NCBI GenBank assembly: GCA_964036045.1
Contig: OZ038378.1
Span: 139,406,765-139,470,764, forward strand
Length of the DNA stretch: 64,000 bases
Reading direction: 5' to 3'
DNA from: Eutreptiella sp. 'Long Island Sound 2002'
Lineage: Eukaryota; Euglenozoa; Euglenophyceae; Eutreptiales; Eutreptiaceae
The notes below the pieces were generated by a model that did not search any database, was not told where the DNA came from, and was given only the letters and a program-made list of their open reading frames with translations. Below, piece after piece: positions 1 through 11,009 of this stretch. Made by a program: the position numbers and the translations under genes. Numbering within the stretch: position 1 is the stretch's first letter; every line of letters starts with the position of its first letter.

Positions 1-1931
1 ATTTTGGTAAGTGGCCCTAGCCGCCTTAAAACGTTGCTGCAACCCCTACATCCCTAACGATGGGCCCAATTGCATCTCAAGAGGCCCCGGCCCCGTTTGG
101 GAAACTTTGATTGCATTTTTGGGCCACTTACCAATTTGGGTCATTTTGGTACGTTGCCCCAAAACGCAATAAACCCTTGCTGGAACACCTACATCCCTAA
201 CGGTCGGCCCAGTTGCATCTCTAGAGGCCCTCCCCCCTTTGAGAAGGTTTAATTGCGTTTTTGGGCCACTTAACAATTTGGGTCATTTTGGTAAGTGGCC
301 CTAAAACGCAATGAAACCTTGCCGCAACCCCTAAATCCCTAACGGTCGGCCCACTTGCATCTCAAGAGGCCCCACCCTCATTTGGAAAACTCTTATTTCG
401 TTTTCGGACCACTTACAAATACGGGTCATTCTGGTAAGTCGCCCTAAAACGCAATGAAACCTTGCCGGAACCCCTACATCCCTAACGTCTGGCCCAATTG
501 CATCTCAAGAGGCCCAGCCCCCCCCCTTGGGAAACTCTTATTGCGTTTTTAGGCCACTTACACATTTGGGTCATTTTGGTAAGTGGCCCTAAACCGCCAT
601 AAACCGTTGCTGGAACACCTACATCCCTAACGGTCGGCCAAGTTGCATCTCAAGAGGCCCCACCACCCCTTTGGTAATCTTTTTTTGCGTTGTTGGGGCA
701 GTTACAAATTTGGGTCATTTTGGTAAGTGGCCCTAAACCGCAACAAAACTCTGCTGCAACCCTTACATCCCTAACGATGGGCCCAATTGCATCTCAAGAG
801 GCACCGGCCCCATTTAGGGAAATTTTTATTGCATTTTTGGGCCACTTACCAATTTGGGTCAATTCGGTAAGTTGCCCTAAAACTCTATAAAAACTTGCCG
901 GAACACCTACATACCTAACGGTCGGCCCAGTTGCATCTCAAGAGACCCCACCCCCCCTTTGGAAAACTTTTATTGCTTTTTTGGGCCAGTTAACAATTTC
1001 GGTCATTTTGGTAAGTGGCCCTAAAACGCAATAAAAGGTTGCCGGAACCCTTACAACCCTAACGGTTGGCCCAATTCCATATCAAGAGGCCCCACTTCCG
1101 CTTTCAGAAACTTCTATTGCGCTTTTGGGCCACTTAACAATTTGGGTCATTTTGGTAAGTGGCCCCGAAACGCAATAAAACCTTGCCAGAACCCCTATCC
1201 CTAACGGTCGGCCCAATTGCATCTCAAGAGGCCCCGCCCCCCCCCTTTGGGAAACTCTTATTGCATTTTTAGGCCACTTACCAGTTTGGATCATTTTGGT
1301 GAGTTGTCCTAAAACGCAATAAAACACTGCTGGAACACCTACATCCCTAACGGTCGGCCCAACTGCATGTCAAGAGGCTTCACCCCCCCTTTGGAAAAGT
1401 TCTTTTGCGTGTTTGGGCCACTTAACAATTTGGGTCATCTTGGTAAGTGGCCCTAAAACCTTGTCCCAACCCTTACAACCCTAACGGTCGGCCCAATTGC
1501 ATATCAAGAGGCCCGACCCCGCCTTTGAGAAAGTTTTATTGCGTTTTTGGGCCACTTACCAATTATGGTCATCTTAATAAGTCACCCTAAAAAGCAATTA
1601 CACCTTGCTGGAACCCCTACATCCCTAACGGCTGGCCCAATTGCATCTCAAGAGGCCCCGCCCCCCCTTTGGGAAACTTTTATTGCGGTTTTGGGCCACT
1701 TACCAATTTGGGTCGATTTCAAAAGTGCCCCTATAACGTAATACAACCTTGCCGGAACCCCCACATCCCTAACGGCTGGCCCAATCGCACCTCAAGAGGC
1801 CCCACCTCCCCTTTGGGAAACCTTTTTTGCGCTCTTGGGCCACCTACCAATTTGGGTCATTTTGGTAAGTGGCCCCAAAACACAATAAACCCTTGCTGCA
1901 ACCCCTACATCCCTAACGGCCGGCCCAATTG
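1..1931. repeat. 144-bp satellite array, about 13 copies
   Basis: A diverged tandem repeat runs in from the left edge. The landmark 'gggccactta' or a near variant falls at 121, 263, 406, 551, 695, 839, 983, 1127, 1271, 1415, 1549, 1693 and 1837. The period is therefore 144 bp, with one unit shortened by 10 bp. Each unit also carries 'catccctaacggtcggccca' and 'tctcaagaggcccc'. The short ORFs on either strand here change frame from copy to copy and are not genes. The period is close to one nucleosome repeat, which is common for satellites; any centromeric or subtelomeric role is unknown. Confidence 0.93.
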
Positions 1932-2012
1932 CAAAAATTGGTAAGTGGGCCAAAAACGCAGTGAAGTTTCTCAAAGAGGGGTTGGGCCTCTTGAGATGCA
2001 ATTGGGCCGGCT
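1932..2012. repeat. Inverted terminal satellite unit (fold-back)
   Basis: The array ends in part of a unit in reverse orientation. 'aattggtaagtgggccaaaa' is followed by 'cctcttgagatgcaattggg', which is the reverse complement of the normal order in the array. The junction can fold back on the preceding unit. No further satellite copies follow, so the inversion marks the array edge. Confidence 0.85.
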
Positions 2013-2306
2013 GCTAAGAATGAATGGGTTCCCGCAAGGTTTTCATCATGTACCATAGGCATGGCATGTCCTTAGGACATGATGGGCCAAATTTGGTAAT
2101 TGCCCAAGTGTGAAGGTTGTACGTTGCTGTTGGGTGTTTTGGCACCGGGTGAGGCAAGTTTTACGGGTTTGACTAATAGTTCGGGTGCTTTGGTGTTAAG
2201 TGTACTTTTGTGATTTTCACAACTGCAAAATTGTGGCATCAGCTCTCATGATGCTTGGGAGGGAGATGCCTGATATTGCAATTCCCTTGATTTGTAGCCT
2301 GGCCAT

Positions 2307-3711
2307 TTGGAGCTCAACCCAACCAAGTGTTCCAAGAATCCCAAGTTGGTGACTTGGAAACATGAGCATCCTCATTGGGTGTTGTATGAAACCCGGAAGG
2401 AGGCTCTGATGTTGAAGGCCATTGCTGCGATCCTCAAGCACGACTTCAGGCTACCTAGAGAGATGTTGGCGGATTCAAAAGATTCAGAAAATGTCACATT
2501 GAAGCATCAAGTGGCACGGTCAACATTATTCCTAAGGCTAAAGGATTGGGGCGGGAAATATGTGCTTCCAACGGGCATTTCTAACCGTTCAGAAGCACAA
2601 ATGAAACTATCACCAAACGCAGAGGAAGAAATCTGTGATTGGGCACTATTGCACTGGCGGAACAATGACACGCAATCATCTTTTCAAGTCTGCCAGTTTG
2701 CACCCCTTGTAGTTCAAAACCAAGGGCTAAGTTTTGAAACCGAGGATGGCTTGCCTTCCAATCGGTGGTGGGATAGGTTCTTGTGGCACCACCCCATTCT
2801 TTTCGCTCGGGACACCCAAGCGACAGAATCCTCGCGCCCTAAGGCATAGGATCCCGATTTGGTCGAGGGTTTTTTTAAGGAGCTGAACAATTTGTTCATA
2901 CAAACCTTCCTTAAGGGCTTCAGACCAGTCGTGTTGCAACGCTAGAAGAGCTTGGAGACTTTATTTCCTACAATGTCATGAAGCTCAAAGGCATTGCACC
3001 TCGTGGTGCCTGTCAAGCTCGTCGCTTCTTTCACCTTGATTGCACATGGGTCACCGTTGTGGGATGGGGGTTTGCAAATGGACACCCCCCCCCACTTATA
3101 TTCTTCCCAACACTTGCTCTCGGCCTTGCAACATTGCTAGTGAAACAGCGGGGGGTTGCTACTCCATTGGTATTGAGAATGGTTGGGTTGATCGAGACAT
3201 CTTCCTGGAATGGTTGAAAACCGTCGTTGTAAAAAAAACCGGTTGTTCACCGTCGGATCCCTTCCTTCTCTTCACGGACGGGCATAGCTCTCGGTACAGC
3301 TTGGCAACCATGGCCAAGGCTCGTGCCAAGGGCATTATCATATATGTTATTCCCGGGCCAACATGGCACGCGTCAAAGTTTTTGGAGGCTGCTTGTCGGG
3401 TGATGATGCTTTTCAGCACTTTCAAGCTCAACAAAAGGAAAAGGAAAGGAAAGCAAATGGCCTTGGCGAGGGGATCCTCTTTGACACTGGGGAGAGACAT
3501 GAGATTTTTCTTCGACGAATTCAACATCAGATTCAAGGAAGCTCAAGTGGAGTGGACCGCTTGGAAGAAGGTCATTGTGCCACGGGCACCTAGGCGAACC
3601 TACACACGTCGCACTGACACTACATCCACTTTGACACCAGCTACTTCTGTTCCACAAGCCACTTCCAAACCCACCACTTCTATGCCATTCCTCCCTGTAA
3701 CTACGAAGTAA
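2307..3711 (+). pseudogene. pogo/CENP-B-like DDE transposase, decayed (copy A)
   Basis: Two frames together resemble a pogo-type transposase (HTH_CenpB plus DDE_1). The segment 2307-2849 contains 'LPSNRWWDRFLWHHP', matching the CENP-B/pogo HTH pattern LPxxWWxxFLxRHP, and ends at an in-frame TAG. The segment 3040-3711 contains 'NGWVDRDIFLEWL' and 'LLFTDGHSSRYS', the second catalytic Asp block, normally DGHSSH; here the last His is Arg. The third acidic residue, usually in a QPLD context, is not seen. The first catalytic block (DExG) is missing between the halves. A Thr/Pro-rich tail ends at TAA 3709. The 2307 start is not an ATG, so the true start is unresolved. Family assignment is fairly secure; the copy is dead. 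Confidence 0.7.
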
Positions 3712-4345
3712 AGGCCCACAGTGTTTCTCAGGAAAAAGCAGGTAAAAACCAGGTGAAATGGGTAAAAATTCAATAACTTGCTTTTTGCGTGTTTGCTCGC
3801 CTTGCCCTCTCTTAGCATGTGTAACGGACACATTTGCATGCAAATAGGCTCCAATATGGGTGAAAACGGAGTTGTTTTGTCACTTTTTATGGTGAGCATA
3901 ACCTAGCATACCAGGACTACCTGGTACCAGCGGCTGTAATAATGCTTACGCGCGGCACGTTTTGGCCCGTTCGTTCAAATGTTGGGTATATCTTCAACAG
4001 GAAGCCACGAAATGTCGATTCTCTTGACAGATCTATAGCTTGGGAGCTGTTTTATAGCGCGGATCATCAGAATTGTTGCCACATTGCACTGTACCAGAAT
4101 TCTTGCCTTGGGGTGTTTGGGTATTTTGGCCCATATCTGGAAAACTTTCAAAATTGCTGTTCAAATTTTGGAGATTTCTTCATGGCAATGCCATGTTTTT
4201 TGATTCCTAGCTTTTCTGCTACATTGGCATTAGACTCCGCATTAAATGGATGCTTGCAGAGGTCAATTCGAACCAAAGTGCCTCTTTAAAGTCCAATATT
4301 TGAACAACCGTTTTTTTCCCTTTTCTGTCAAATTTCTTAGCTGTA
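3712..4345. other. Stretch without a recognisable gene
   Basis: AT-richer DNA between two transposase remnants. Short ORFs such as 3942-4289 are Cys/Phe-rich with no motif and look like chance frames. No repeat or RNA gene is evident. Confidence 0.5.
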
Positions 4346-5392
4346 TGTCAAGATCTTGTCGGAAATGCCCTGTGGTCACAGACCATGAGAAGTTGATTGC
4401 AACTCTCTCTCAAAAAGATCGTGCCTTGCGAGGTGCATGGCACATCCTCAATGGAGTTGTCAAAGGTCCCACACAAGCCGAAAAGAAGCGGGTTATCACG
4501 AAGAACCACATTGTCTACTACTTGAAGAAGCCGAAGGAAGAAGGAGTTTGCATTGAAATGGAGGTGAATGCCCCTCAATCTGAAGAGTCAGCTGCTTGAC
4601 GTCAAGAAGATATTGAGGTTGATCCTTGGGACCTCTATGTCCAAGCCTACCAATGGGTGGGTCAAGAAGTAAGTAAAGGGAAACTAAGTTCTCGTAAAGC
4701 TGCTTATGAGGCGTACCTTAAATTTGGCATAAATTCGTCAGACATTACTTGTGCCAAGGTCGCCGAAGATGACGGTGCGCCCCCCAAGAAGAGAGGGAAG
4801 GCTACTTTTGTGCCTCCCGATGTCGAGTGCAAACTTGTCAACTTCTGTATTGCATTGCGAAGTTGGAACTTTCCAATATTCAAGGAAGAAATAATAGCTT
4901 ATAGTAATAACTGGATTCAAGGAACCAAGTTGGTTTCTTTGTTCAAGCACGGTGAAGTTCGTGACATTTGGTATTACAATTGGCTGCCTAGGTACCATGA
5001 GAGGCTCGGTACCGCAGCAGCAGAGCCTTTAGAGGTGGATTGCGGACGATGGACCACTTCAAAGAATGTTGGCAAACACTATCAAATCTTAGAACAAACA
5101 TTTGTTGATTTGGGCTTTGCTTTCAAGAACCCTAGTTACTCAGCAGATGAGCCTCTTAGTGAGTCTATCAAGTTCCATCCTTGCACTTCCGGTCGAATTG
5201 TTTCATTCGATGAATCCCGATTCCAATTAGACATGACGGACGGGGACAAAACAACACGGACAACCATTGCCAAGGAGTTGTCCGACAAAGGGCAAACTCA
5301 TGGGACATTCGATAAACCCCCCAAAATACTGCGTGCAAGTGTCGGGGTGAAACCTGGAGAGCCCCACCCCCCGACCTAAAAAGCTCAAAGTG
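4346..5392 (+). pseudogene. pogo-like DDE transposase, N-terminal part (copy B)
   Basis: One frame runs from about 4346 to 5379, broken only by an in-frame TGA at 4597. The segment contains 'YYNWLPRYHERLG', the distal part of a CENP-B-type HTH. It then has 'SFDESRFQLD' near 5200-5235, which matches the first catalytic block of DDE_1 transposases ([FM]DExxFxLD). Copy A lacks this block, so the two remnants are complementary pieces of related elements. The frame ends in 'EPHPPT' at 5379 after a C-run, probably a frameshift, because lysine-rich coding-like sequence continues in another frame. No terminal inverted repeats were identified. Clear transposase relative, non-functional. Confidence 0.6.
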
Positions 5393-5869
5393 AGCAAGAG
5401 ACCGCCTAGCACGGCCAAAGATATCCTGTAAGGACATGTTTCAAAGGACATTGTCCAAAACGAAGCACCACAAAACTCACCGGTGGCGCCAACTTACGTC
5501 CCGGGAGAAAAAAACTCCCCCCTAAAAATCAGACAAAGTTTTGGTAAGATTTTACCAAGTCAAAAAAAGACATTGCAAAATGTTTCAAAACCTATTGCAT
5601 ATGAGTGATATCCAAATATGTTGATTTATTCCACACAGGAAGGGCTTTTAAACAAAAAAAACGGTTTATAAAACAGCGACAGTGGCGCCAAGTTACGTAT
5701 TTGTGGGGGTGGACGCATGTGACGTTGTATGCATGTGTTCACTTGATGAGTGTTGGGTAAGTTGGTGGTATCTTGCCGCCTGTGTGGACTTTCCGGCCCT
5801 ATCTTTGATGTGTACATGTGCCCATCGATGCCCTACGGCACACTGAGTGGTAATTGGTAAGGATCTCGA

Positions 5870-5902
5870 GCCGGGGTGCCCGCCCCGGCCTTGTTTTTTT
5901 TT
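5870..5902 (+). terminator. GC hairpin followed by T-run
   Basis: GCCGGGG (5870-5876), a 6-nt loop, then CCCCGGC (5883-5889) forms a 7-bp stem, followed by TT-G and a run of T. This could end a Pol III transcript or be a tRNA-like remnant. The role is inferred only. Confidence 0.3.
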
Positions 5903-5964
5903 AAATTCGAATATACTGGGGCAAATCTATAAGCAAAAACGCTAGCAGAACAGCCGCTAGCGGC

Positions 5965-5995
5965 GCTGCTCCAGCGGTCGGAGCGCTGGAGCAGC
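5965..5995. repeat. 12-bp stem hairpin
   Basis: GCTGCTCCAGCG at 5965-5976 pairs perfectly with CGCTGGAGCAGC at 5984-5995 across a 7-nt loop. Function unknown. Confidence 0.7.
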
Positions 5996-6472
5996 AGTCG
6001 CCGCGGGTTCCATCCCCTGTGCCGGCGTTGTCCATTGGTGGCGCGGGGGCAGAGATTTCCCCAATTTTTGAACAAAGTGTAAAGTTTTTTACAATGGAAA
6101 TTTGGGGCAACCCCAAAATGTGTCTGCTTCACACAGGTAAATCTGGGATCCACCGGCAATTCCTCCCCCCCTCGCCACCTGGGATCCCATTCCCCATCAC
6201 TCCAGCTGACAGGGCGTCCAAATCTTGGGTCAAAACCCGGCGGCAGCCAAGAGAGAACCCCAAAATTTGAACGCGGCTGTAAATCAATTAACAACCTCTG
6301 GTAGTATACGGGTAAAAAAGGGGGTTTTGGGAGAAAGGGGTATGTGGCATGTACAGGTGGCTAATAATGTACAATGCACAATGCATGCATAGGTGAGTTG
6401 GGGAATACCTCTAGTTTGCCAATTATGATGATCAATGTTGTGTTTGATATTACCCCATTTTGGGCTCTTGGG

Positions 6473-6566
6473 GTATACGGCCGTATACTCAAGGCTCCAA
6501 TACCTCAGTAGACGGCCGTATACTCTGGAGTATAGGGCCGTATACTTAGAGTATACGGCCGTATAC
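6473..6566. repeat. GTATAC palindrome cluster 1
   Basis: The 16-bp perfect palindrome GTATACGGCCGTATAC occurs at 6473-6488 and 6551-6566, with degenerate copies near 6512-6524 and 6536-6546. This is the most divergent of the clusters in the window. Confidence 0.9.
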
Positions 6567-6797
6567 TGGGAGTATTTGTTTGCACCATCTGGTTGTTTCA
6601 ACTTGAAAAATTCCATTGTTCTCCCTTTTGTGCCCATCTTCGTGCATGCTGTGCCTTTGCCAAACAATTGCACACCACTTGAAACCAATCTAGGCTCATA
6701 CGTTACTCACGATTGCAATGTATGTCTCCATATGTGTCCATTTCAATCCAAATTATGTTGCTTATTGCTCTCCTAGGCCCCCTTTTTTTGGCACCAT

Positions 6798-8342
6798 GAC
6801 TGATGTGGGCAATCATGCCTTCCTGAAGAAGTGGGCGGGATGCAGTGGCTCTCCGTACAGTGCACAGAGGCGTGTACAGCCCCGATAGCACACGCACTGT
6901 GTCTTGGGCTTCTCTTGAGAATTGTGCCCGGTCCACCTTCGACACCCCTGTTGCCCTTGTGAAGGTAACGCAACCCGGTGTTGCCCAACCCCACAGCCTC
7001 TTTGACCCTCTGTTGTCGTTGTTTGACCGCACCCCTAACATGCAAGCTATTGAGCTGTAGGTCCATGACGCGGATGCCCGCGCCGTCGCGGAGCACGTTA
7101 AAAAAAGCTGTTGGGGACCAAAGAGGGGGATGAGTTTGTGTTTGAGGGAATGGGAGATGCCAGAGGGTTCTCCGGGGATTCCGGTCTGGGGGGACCTGAC
7201 TGCTGGCTGGCGCACATGGGAATGCAAGGCCCAGCAAGTGCAGCGGGGGCATTGGGAGGACACCGCCCCCCTCTACTCCCTCCAATGCCAATCGCCACGG
7301 TCCCGGCATGCCGATCTGGAGGGTGTCAGCCCCCCCACCTGGTACAAGGGTACTGGGATGAACCCCTCCCTTTTCTCCCCGCTCGCCACCATCCCCCTTT
7401 TTGGTGTTGAACACCATCGTGTCTCCATCCCCGTTGAGGTCGTCGATCATCGTCATGTCGAGGACCTCAAGGAATTGCCCCAATGGGGGCATGCTTTCCA
7501 AACCGGCTTCAGTTCTGTCGATTGGATGGAGCAGCTTGAGGATGAGTATGGGGAACTTAAGGGGGATGCGGGGGTCAATATTTTTAATGGGGAATGGCCC
7601 GTGAGACTTGTGCAAGGGACAGTGACACCCGCCGCACGGTGACTCCACCAGAGGGGGATGCAATGCACAGCTTTGCAAGGGAGGTCCTTATACCCCACTT
7701 GGGTACTCATTTGGGTTGGAAGTGTCCGGTCGTGAATGTCACCACCTTTATTGTGGTGAAGGCCGGCACAGTGGATGTGGAAAAAAAAACAGTGTTGGCA
7801 CCGTGACATTAACCTCAGCTTTTTTACTGCTCCGGATCAGCACCATGTTATTTGCTTGTTCCCGATGTTCAGCCCCACACCCGATGAAGGTTGTGCTGGG
7901 GATTTCGTTGTTGCATCACGCACGGGCCTCCCGGACCCTGGGGTGGTGGCCCCATTGGCCCCATTGAACATCGGGTATGCGTGGTTGGGCAAGGCACTTG
8001 TTGTGCATCAAGGAGGTATTTGCCTTTCCACTAACTGCAATCGGCCCCGTGTTTTTGGTTTCATTTCCGTTGGTACCTCAAGGTTCGACGACAACAACAC
8101 TTGCCCAGTTGATGTTCCCTCTTGGGCCAACAAAGCGGCCGTATCCCCCCATGGGTCTCAAGGCCCTCATGCCACTTGCGTCGCAGCTGGTTGTGAGGTG
8201 TTATTGGATGTGAGTGATGATACCATTGTTTTTTGTTGTACATGTGGTAATGTGCCACCCTGTGTCGACCACAGCATGGAGGGGCAGTGTGATGCCTGTC
8301 AAGAGGGCGCTTGGAATTAAGGTGAGACAATGACGCAACACA
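6798..8342 (+). pseudogene. Fragmented gene, possible beta-helix-fold (cupin/2OG-like) protein
   Basis: Coding-like segments follow one another in changing frames: 6798-6890, 6845-7642 (TAG at 7058), 7594-7806 and 7775-8320. Either small introns or frameshifts separate them. The last segment contains 'GKALVVHQGG' followed by 'RPRVFGFISVG'. That His ... Arg spacing is what the end of a double-stranded beta-helix dioxygenase looks like, but no HxD pair was found upstream. A Cys cluster 'CCTCGNVPPC' lies near 8240-8270. I do not recognise the family. Splicing of a real gene cannot be excluded. Confidence 0.3.
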
Positions 8343-8862
8343 GTGGTGTTGCATGGGGTCGCTGTCCGGCCCCATTGCACTTCTTTATGCCCGTTGATGG
8401 GGCTACTTTTTTTTGCAATTCATGAAAATTTGACCCCCTGCCCCCTTCGTGTTGATGTTGATGGTCACCCTTCATATGAGGAGTTACCATCGCGGCAAAT
8501 GCACGCTGACCCTTTGCAATCTGTGGGCCGGGATGGGACTTTCTTTGCTTGTCCCCCCGGTTCATTGGTGGTTTGGCGGGGTTTGATTGGTGGTGTTGCT
8601 TTGGCCTCCATCGATGCCACAATTGGCGTGGTTTTGCACTGGTTTGCTCTTCGGCACAAGCACCACCCCATGGATGTTGCACTGGCGGAGAACTACGGTT
8701 GGGGGATGTGGTGGCCATTCAAGGCCATCTCAAGAAAGAAGAAGTCGAAGTCAAAGCCCAGGCCAAAGTCAAGGAAGGGCAAGGAGAAGGCCGTTGAAGA
8801 AGTTCAAGAAGTGGAGGAGGAACAAGAGGAGACGATTGAGCTGTGGTGCATCTGCAATCAGG
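8343..8862 (+). CDS. Exon-like ORF ending in the start of a PHD-like finger
   Basis: An open frame reads from 8343 to a splice-donor-like joint (CAG|GTAATT) near 8862. It contains a conserved hydrophobic part ('GWGMWWPF'), then a Lys-rich stretch and a Glu-rich stretch, and ends 'ELWCICNQ'. That ending resembles the first two ligands of a PHD finger (YCxC). The remaining ligands would have to lie in a downstream exon; none is obvious. The frame continues to 8915 if unspliced. The same segment is duplicated at 34984-35409, where a TAG breaks it. Function unknown. Confidence 0.35.
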
Positions 8863-8899
8863 TAATTCTTGTTGGCCGTTGGCATGGGAGGAAGTGTGT

Positions 8900-9159
8900 T
8901 GTTCTCATTCATTAATTGTCATTCATTTAAAAGGGTAGGGTCACCGGTGGGTTTTTTTTTGTCTGCCTGTTGTCACCGCCTCTCTCTATGGTTGCGGTTG
9001 TTCAAGTTGAATTTTTGATTGATTGTCAACACTTTCAGCTTCTTCGCAGCATTCTTCAATGGCCTACACACTTTTTTGCATGTTTGGGGGCAGTGGGGTT
9101 TGAACCAGGGACGTTACGTGCGCAAGTGTAGCATGCACACCTCTCACCCACACGGTGCC
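8900..9159 (-). mobile_element. tRNA-derived SINE-like repeat, copy 1
   Basis: Read on the minus strand, 9159-9095 resembles a tRNA head. It has an A-box-like 'TGGGTGAGAGG' and a perfect B box 'GGTTCAAACC' (9106-9097), starting 'GGCACCGTG'. A shared body follows down to about 8900, including an A-run near 8960. Copies lie at 35450-35706 and 42610-43017. Copy 3 carries a perfect A box, which supports a Pol III-derived origin. Confidence 0.55.
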
Positions 9160-9179
9160 ATGGTCTTGCAATACCTTGT

Positions 9180-9237
9180 GTATACGGCCGTATACGCGCG
9201 GTATACGGCCGTATACTCCCAGTATACGGCCGTATAC
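9180..9237. repeat. GTATAC palindrome cluster 2
   Basis: Three perfect copies of GTATACGGCCGTATAC start at 9180, 9201 and 9222, exactly 21 bp apart, immediately beside the tRNA-like head of the SINE-like repeat. Confidence 0.95.
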
Positions 9238-9251
9238 CACCAGTCCGCAGC

Positions 9252-9610
9252 GGGAACGAAAGGCGAAGGGAGCTATTTTGCGTTTCAAATGCACATGAGC
9301 ATGCAAATTTTCCAAGGTGGTTCCATTGGTCCACCATTCAATTGGTACAATGCAGTACCTCACAAAGACTGCCGGGGCATCGCCATATGCCGGATCGTTC
9401 TCCTCTATCCGCCATTTGGGGAGGTCTGTGTTGAATCAAGTGGGGTGCTCCATAGTCCCACGCAAGGGGCCCTGATGCGGTTGCGTGTATATGGGGGAGG
9501 TGTTGTGGATGCAAAGGCCTACAAGCAAGCGCGCAGAGCGGAAATCCTTCTCTTGCCTGCGTGTCCCTGTAGCCCCAAACTGCATATTGTGCACTTGTAC
9601 ACCCAAAAGG
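9252..9610 (+). CDS. Exon-like fragment of unknown gene, truncated by the 25-kb insertion
   Basis: After an acceptor-like 'ccgcag' near 9246-9251, an open frame encodes about 120 residues including 'GPPFNWYNAVPHKDC', 'LRVYGGGVVDAKAYKQAR' and 'CPCSPKLHIVHLYTQ'. The frame then runs into the insertion at 9611 and becomes His/Thr-rich nonsense up to 10047. The duplicate at 35811-36167 keeps the same frame and continues into host sequence. I do not recognise the protein. The join to the upstream PHD-like exon is assumed from position only. Confidence 0.35.
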
Positions 9611-9643
9611 TGAGGAGCACCCACCACCGCCGACAGCGAAACC

Positions 9644-9697
9644 CAGCCAGGAGTGGCGGGAAATCGCACTCAGGAACCTCCGCCAGGAGTGGCGAGG
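9644..9697. repeat. CGCCA-GGAG-TGGCG hairpin pair
   Basis: Two copies of the motif GCCAGGAGTGGCG lie about 36 bp apart. The second is the perfect form CGCCAGGAGTGGCG, a 5-bp stem with GGAG loop. The motif recurs near 11007, 12089, 12670, 14207, 15743 and 16806. Variants lie near 12332, 17101, 17614, 19101 and 34424. Confidence 0.85.
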
Positions 9698-9699
9698 GA

Positions 9700-10040
9700 T
9701 TAACCACGGCACACACCAACCACACCCACACCCACACTGGCAGCAAGCCCCAGCCGGCCCCAGCCACACACGCACACACGCACACACACACACCAACACA
9801 CACGGAAGACACACCCACACCAACGCCACCACGAACGCACGACACACACACCAACACAGACACCACGCGCGCACGCACCGAGCCACAAACACAAACACCG
9901 GCAGCGAACCACAACCAGGGGAGGTGGGGACACGCACACAAGCAACACGACCCGGAAAAGCAAAAAGCGCCCCCCACCACCACCACCCCACCCGGGAGAG
10001 ACGGGAAACCCACCACCGCAAACCACACAGAGAGAAGGGG
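9700..10040. repeat. Low-complexity (CA)n/ACC-rich tract
   Basis: Imperfect CACA and ACAC runs (densest at 9715-9880) in every frame give Thr/His/Pro strings. Long opposite-strand ORFs over it are Cys/Val/Trp-rich shadows. No gene is supported. Confidence 0.75.
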
Positions 10041-11009
10041 GGCGTGATGAAAAGGGCCCACGGGAGACGCAGGCGAGGGACCCAACCTCAGGGGTTCCCC
10101 CGTGACCGTATCGGCCCCACCTGAGCACACCCAATACGGTGGGATACGCCCGGTTGGTCAGCGGCCCGCGGTGGCACCGGCCTGGGGGGGTGACCAATGG
10201 GCCTGACCAAGAGCACTTTCCACGGCACATACTGCGGTTTGGGCCCAGCGAGGGGCTGCAGGTAGGGCACGGCGTCCATCGGGGCAGGCAAAAGACACGC
10301 CTATCCCGCAAGGAATCCCCTGTGACCCACAGACCCGGTGTGGGGAACGGCTGGAGTACCTGGCTACGGAGCAGGTCAATTTGTACCGAGCGGGTACAAA
10401 TGCACGGCCCGTACAACAGAGTTACACCCTGATGGGGAGTGCAAGCATCGGCTCCCCCAAGGGGAAACACCAGGCGAAGGGACCCGAGCCGACGACAAGG
10501 ACACCCCCCCACCCACCACAGCCGGGAAGGCCCGGGCACGGCACCAGGGGAACACCGCCCCAAGCGACGCGGCAAAGAGACAGAGGGGGGAGGGCACGCA
10601 AAGGGGGCGGCGGGGGGACGCACCACCAACAGATCCCAGCCAGGGGGGGCGGGGAACCACACCCAGACCCCACAGCCGAACCGGGAGAGGGGCCACGACA
10701 CACAGCCCCCACACCCACACAGAGCCGCCAAACCAAGCCCAGAAAGGCGAGGACAGGCATCCAAACGCACCACCAACATAAGCGCACACACGCCCGCGCA
10801 TGCACACAACACACACTGCCACAACCGCCACCGACAGGAGCCCCACAAACGCACACCACACACCAAAGCGCGAGCACCGCCAGCACCACAAACGCACGCA
10901 ACACACGAAAACCCAAAGAACAAGAACCCAGCAACCCCCCGCCAGTGGAGCTGCAGGGCCGCCAGAAACACCGCTAGGACACAAAGGTGGACCCACCAAG
11001 CCCTGAGCC
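10041..11009. other. GC-rich stretch without a recognised gene; one strong hairpin
   Basis: Contains a 9-bp hairpin, ATTTGTACC (10379-10387) pairing with GGTACAAAT (10393-10401). ORFs 10381-10977 and 10439-11548 overlap in different frames and are Arg/Pro/Thr-rich, as expected from composition. It may be the 5' untranslated part of the inserted element. Confidence 0.4.

Larger units (their letters stand above)
5393..6472. other. Stretch without a gene, two hairpins
   Basis: No convincing coding frame. It carries a 17-bp direct repeat with one mismatch (around TGGCGCCAA) at 5482-5498 and 5682-5698, plus the two hairpins listed separately. Confidence 0.5.
8437..9610. repeat. Left copy of about 1.18-kb direct repeat flanking the 25-kb insertion
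   Basis: Begins at 'cctgcccccttcgtg' and ends at 'gtacacccaaaagg'. It matches 34984-36167 almost base for base over its whole length, with scattered substitutions and one 10-bp insertion in the right copy. It contains the exon-like ORF, the SINE-like repeat and palindrome cluster 2. Sequence to its right (9611 on) is unrelated to what follows the right copy. Confidence 0.92.

Noticed and set aside
5482-5698. TGGCGCC sites resembling Lys-tRNA primer-binding sites
   Set aside because: No LTR or retroelement frame lies next to either. They are part of a 17-bp direct repeat without other support.
5820-5902. Possible tRNA gene ending in a T-run
   Set aside because: D-loop-like 'gtggtaattggtaagg' and a GC hairpin are present, but no acceptor stem, proper T-arm or anticodon arm can be built.
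6471-6570. CRISPR-like array of palindromic repeats
   Set aside because: Repeats are spaced only 5-6 bp apart in clusters with no 30-40-bp spacers, in a eukaryotic transposon-rich context.
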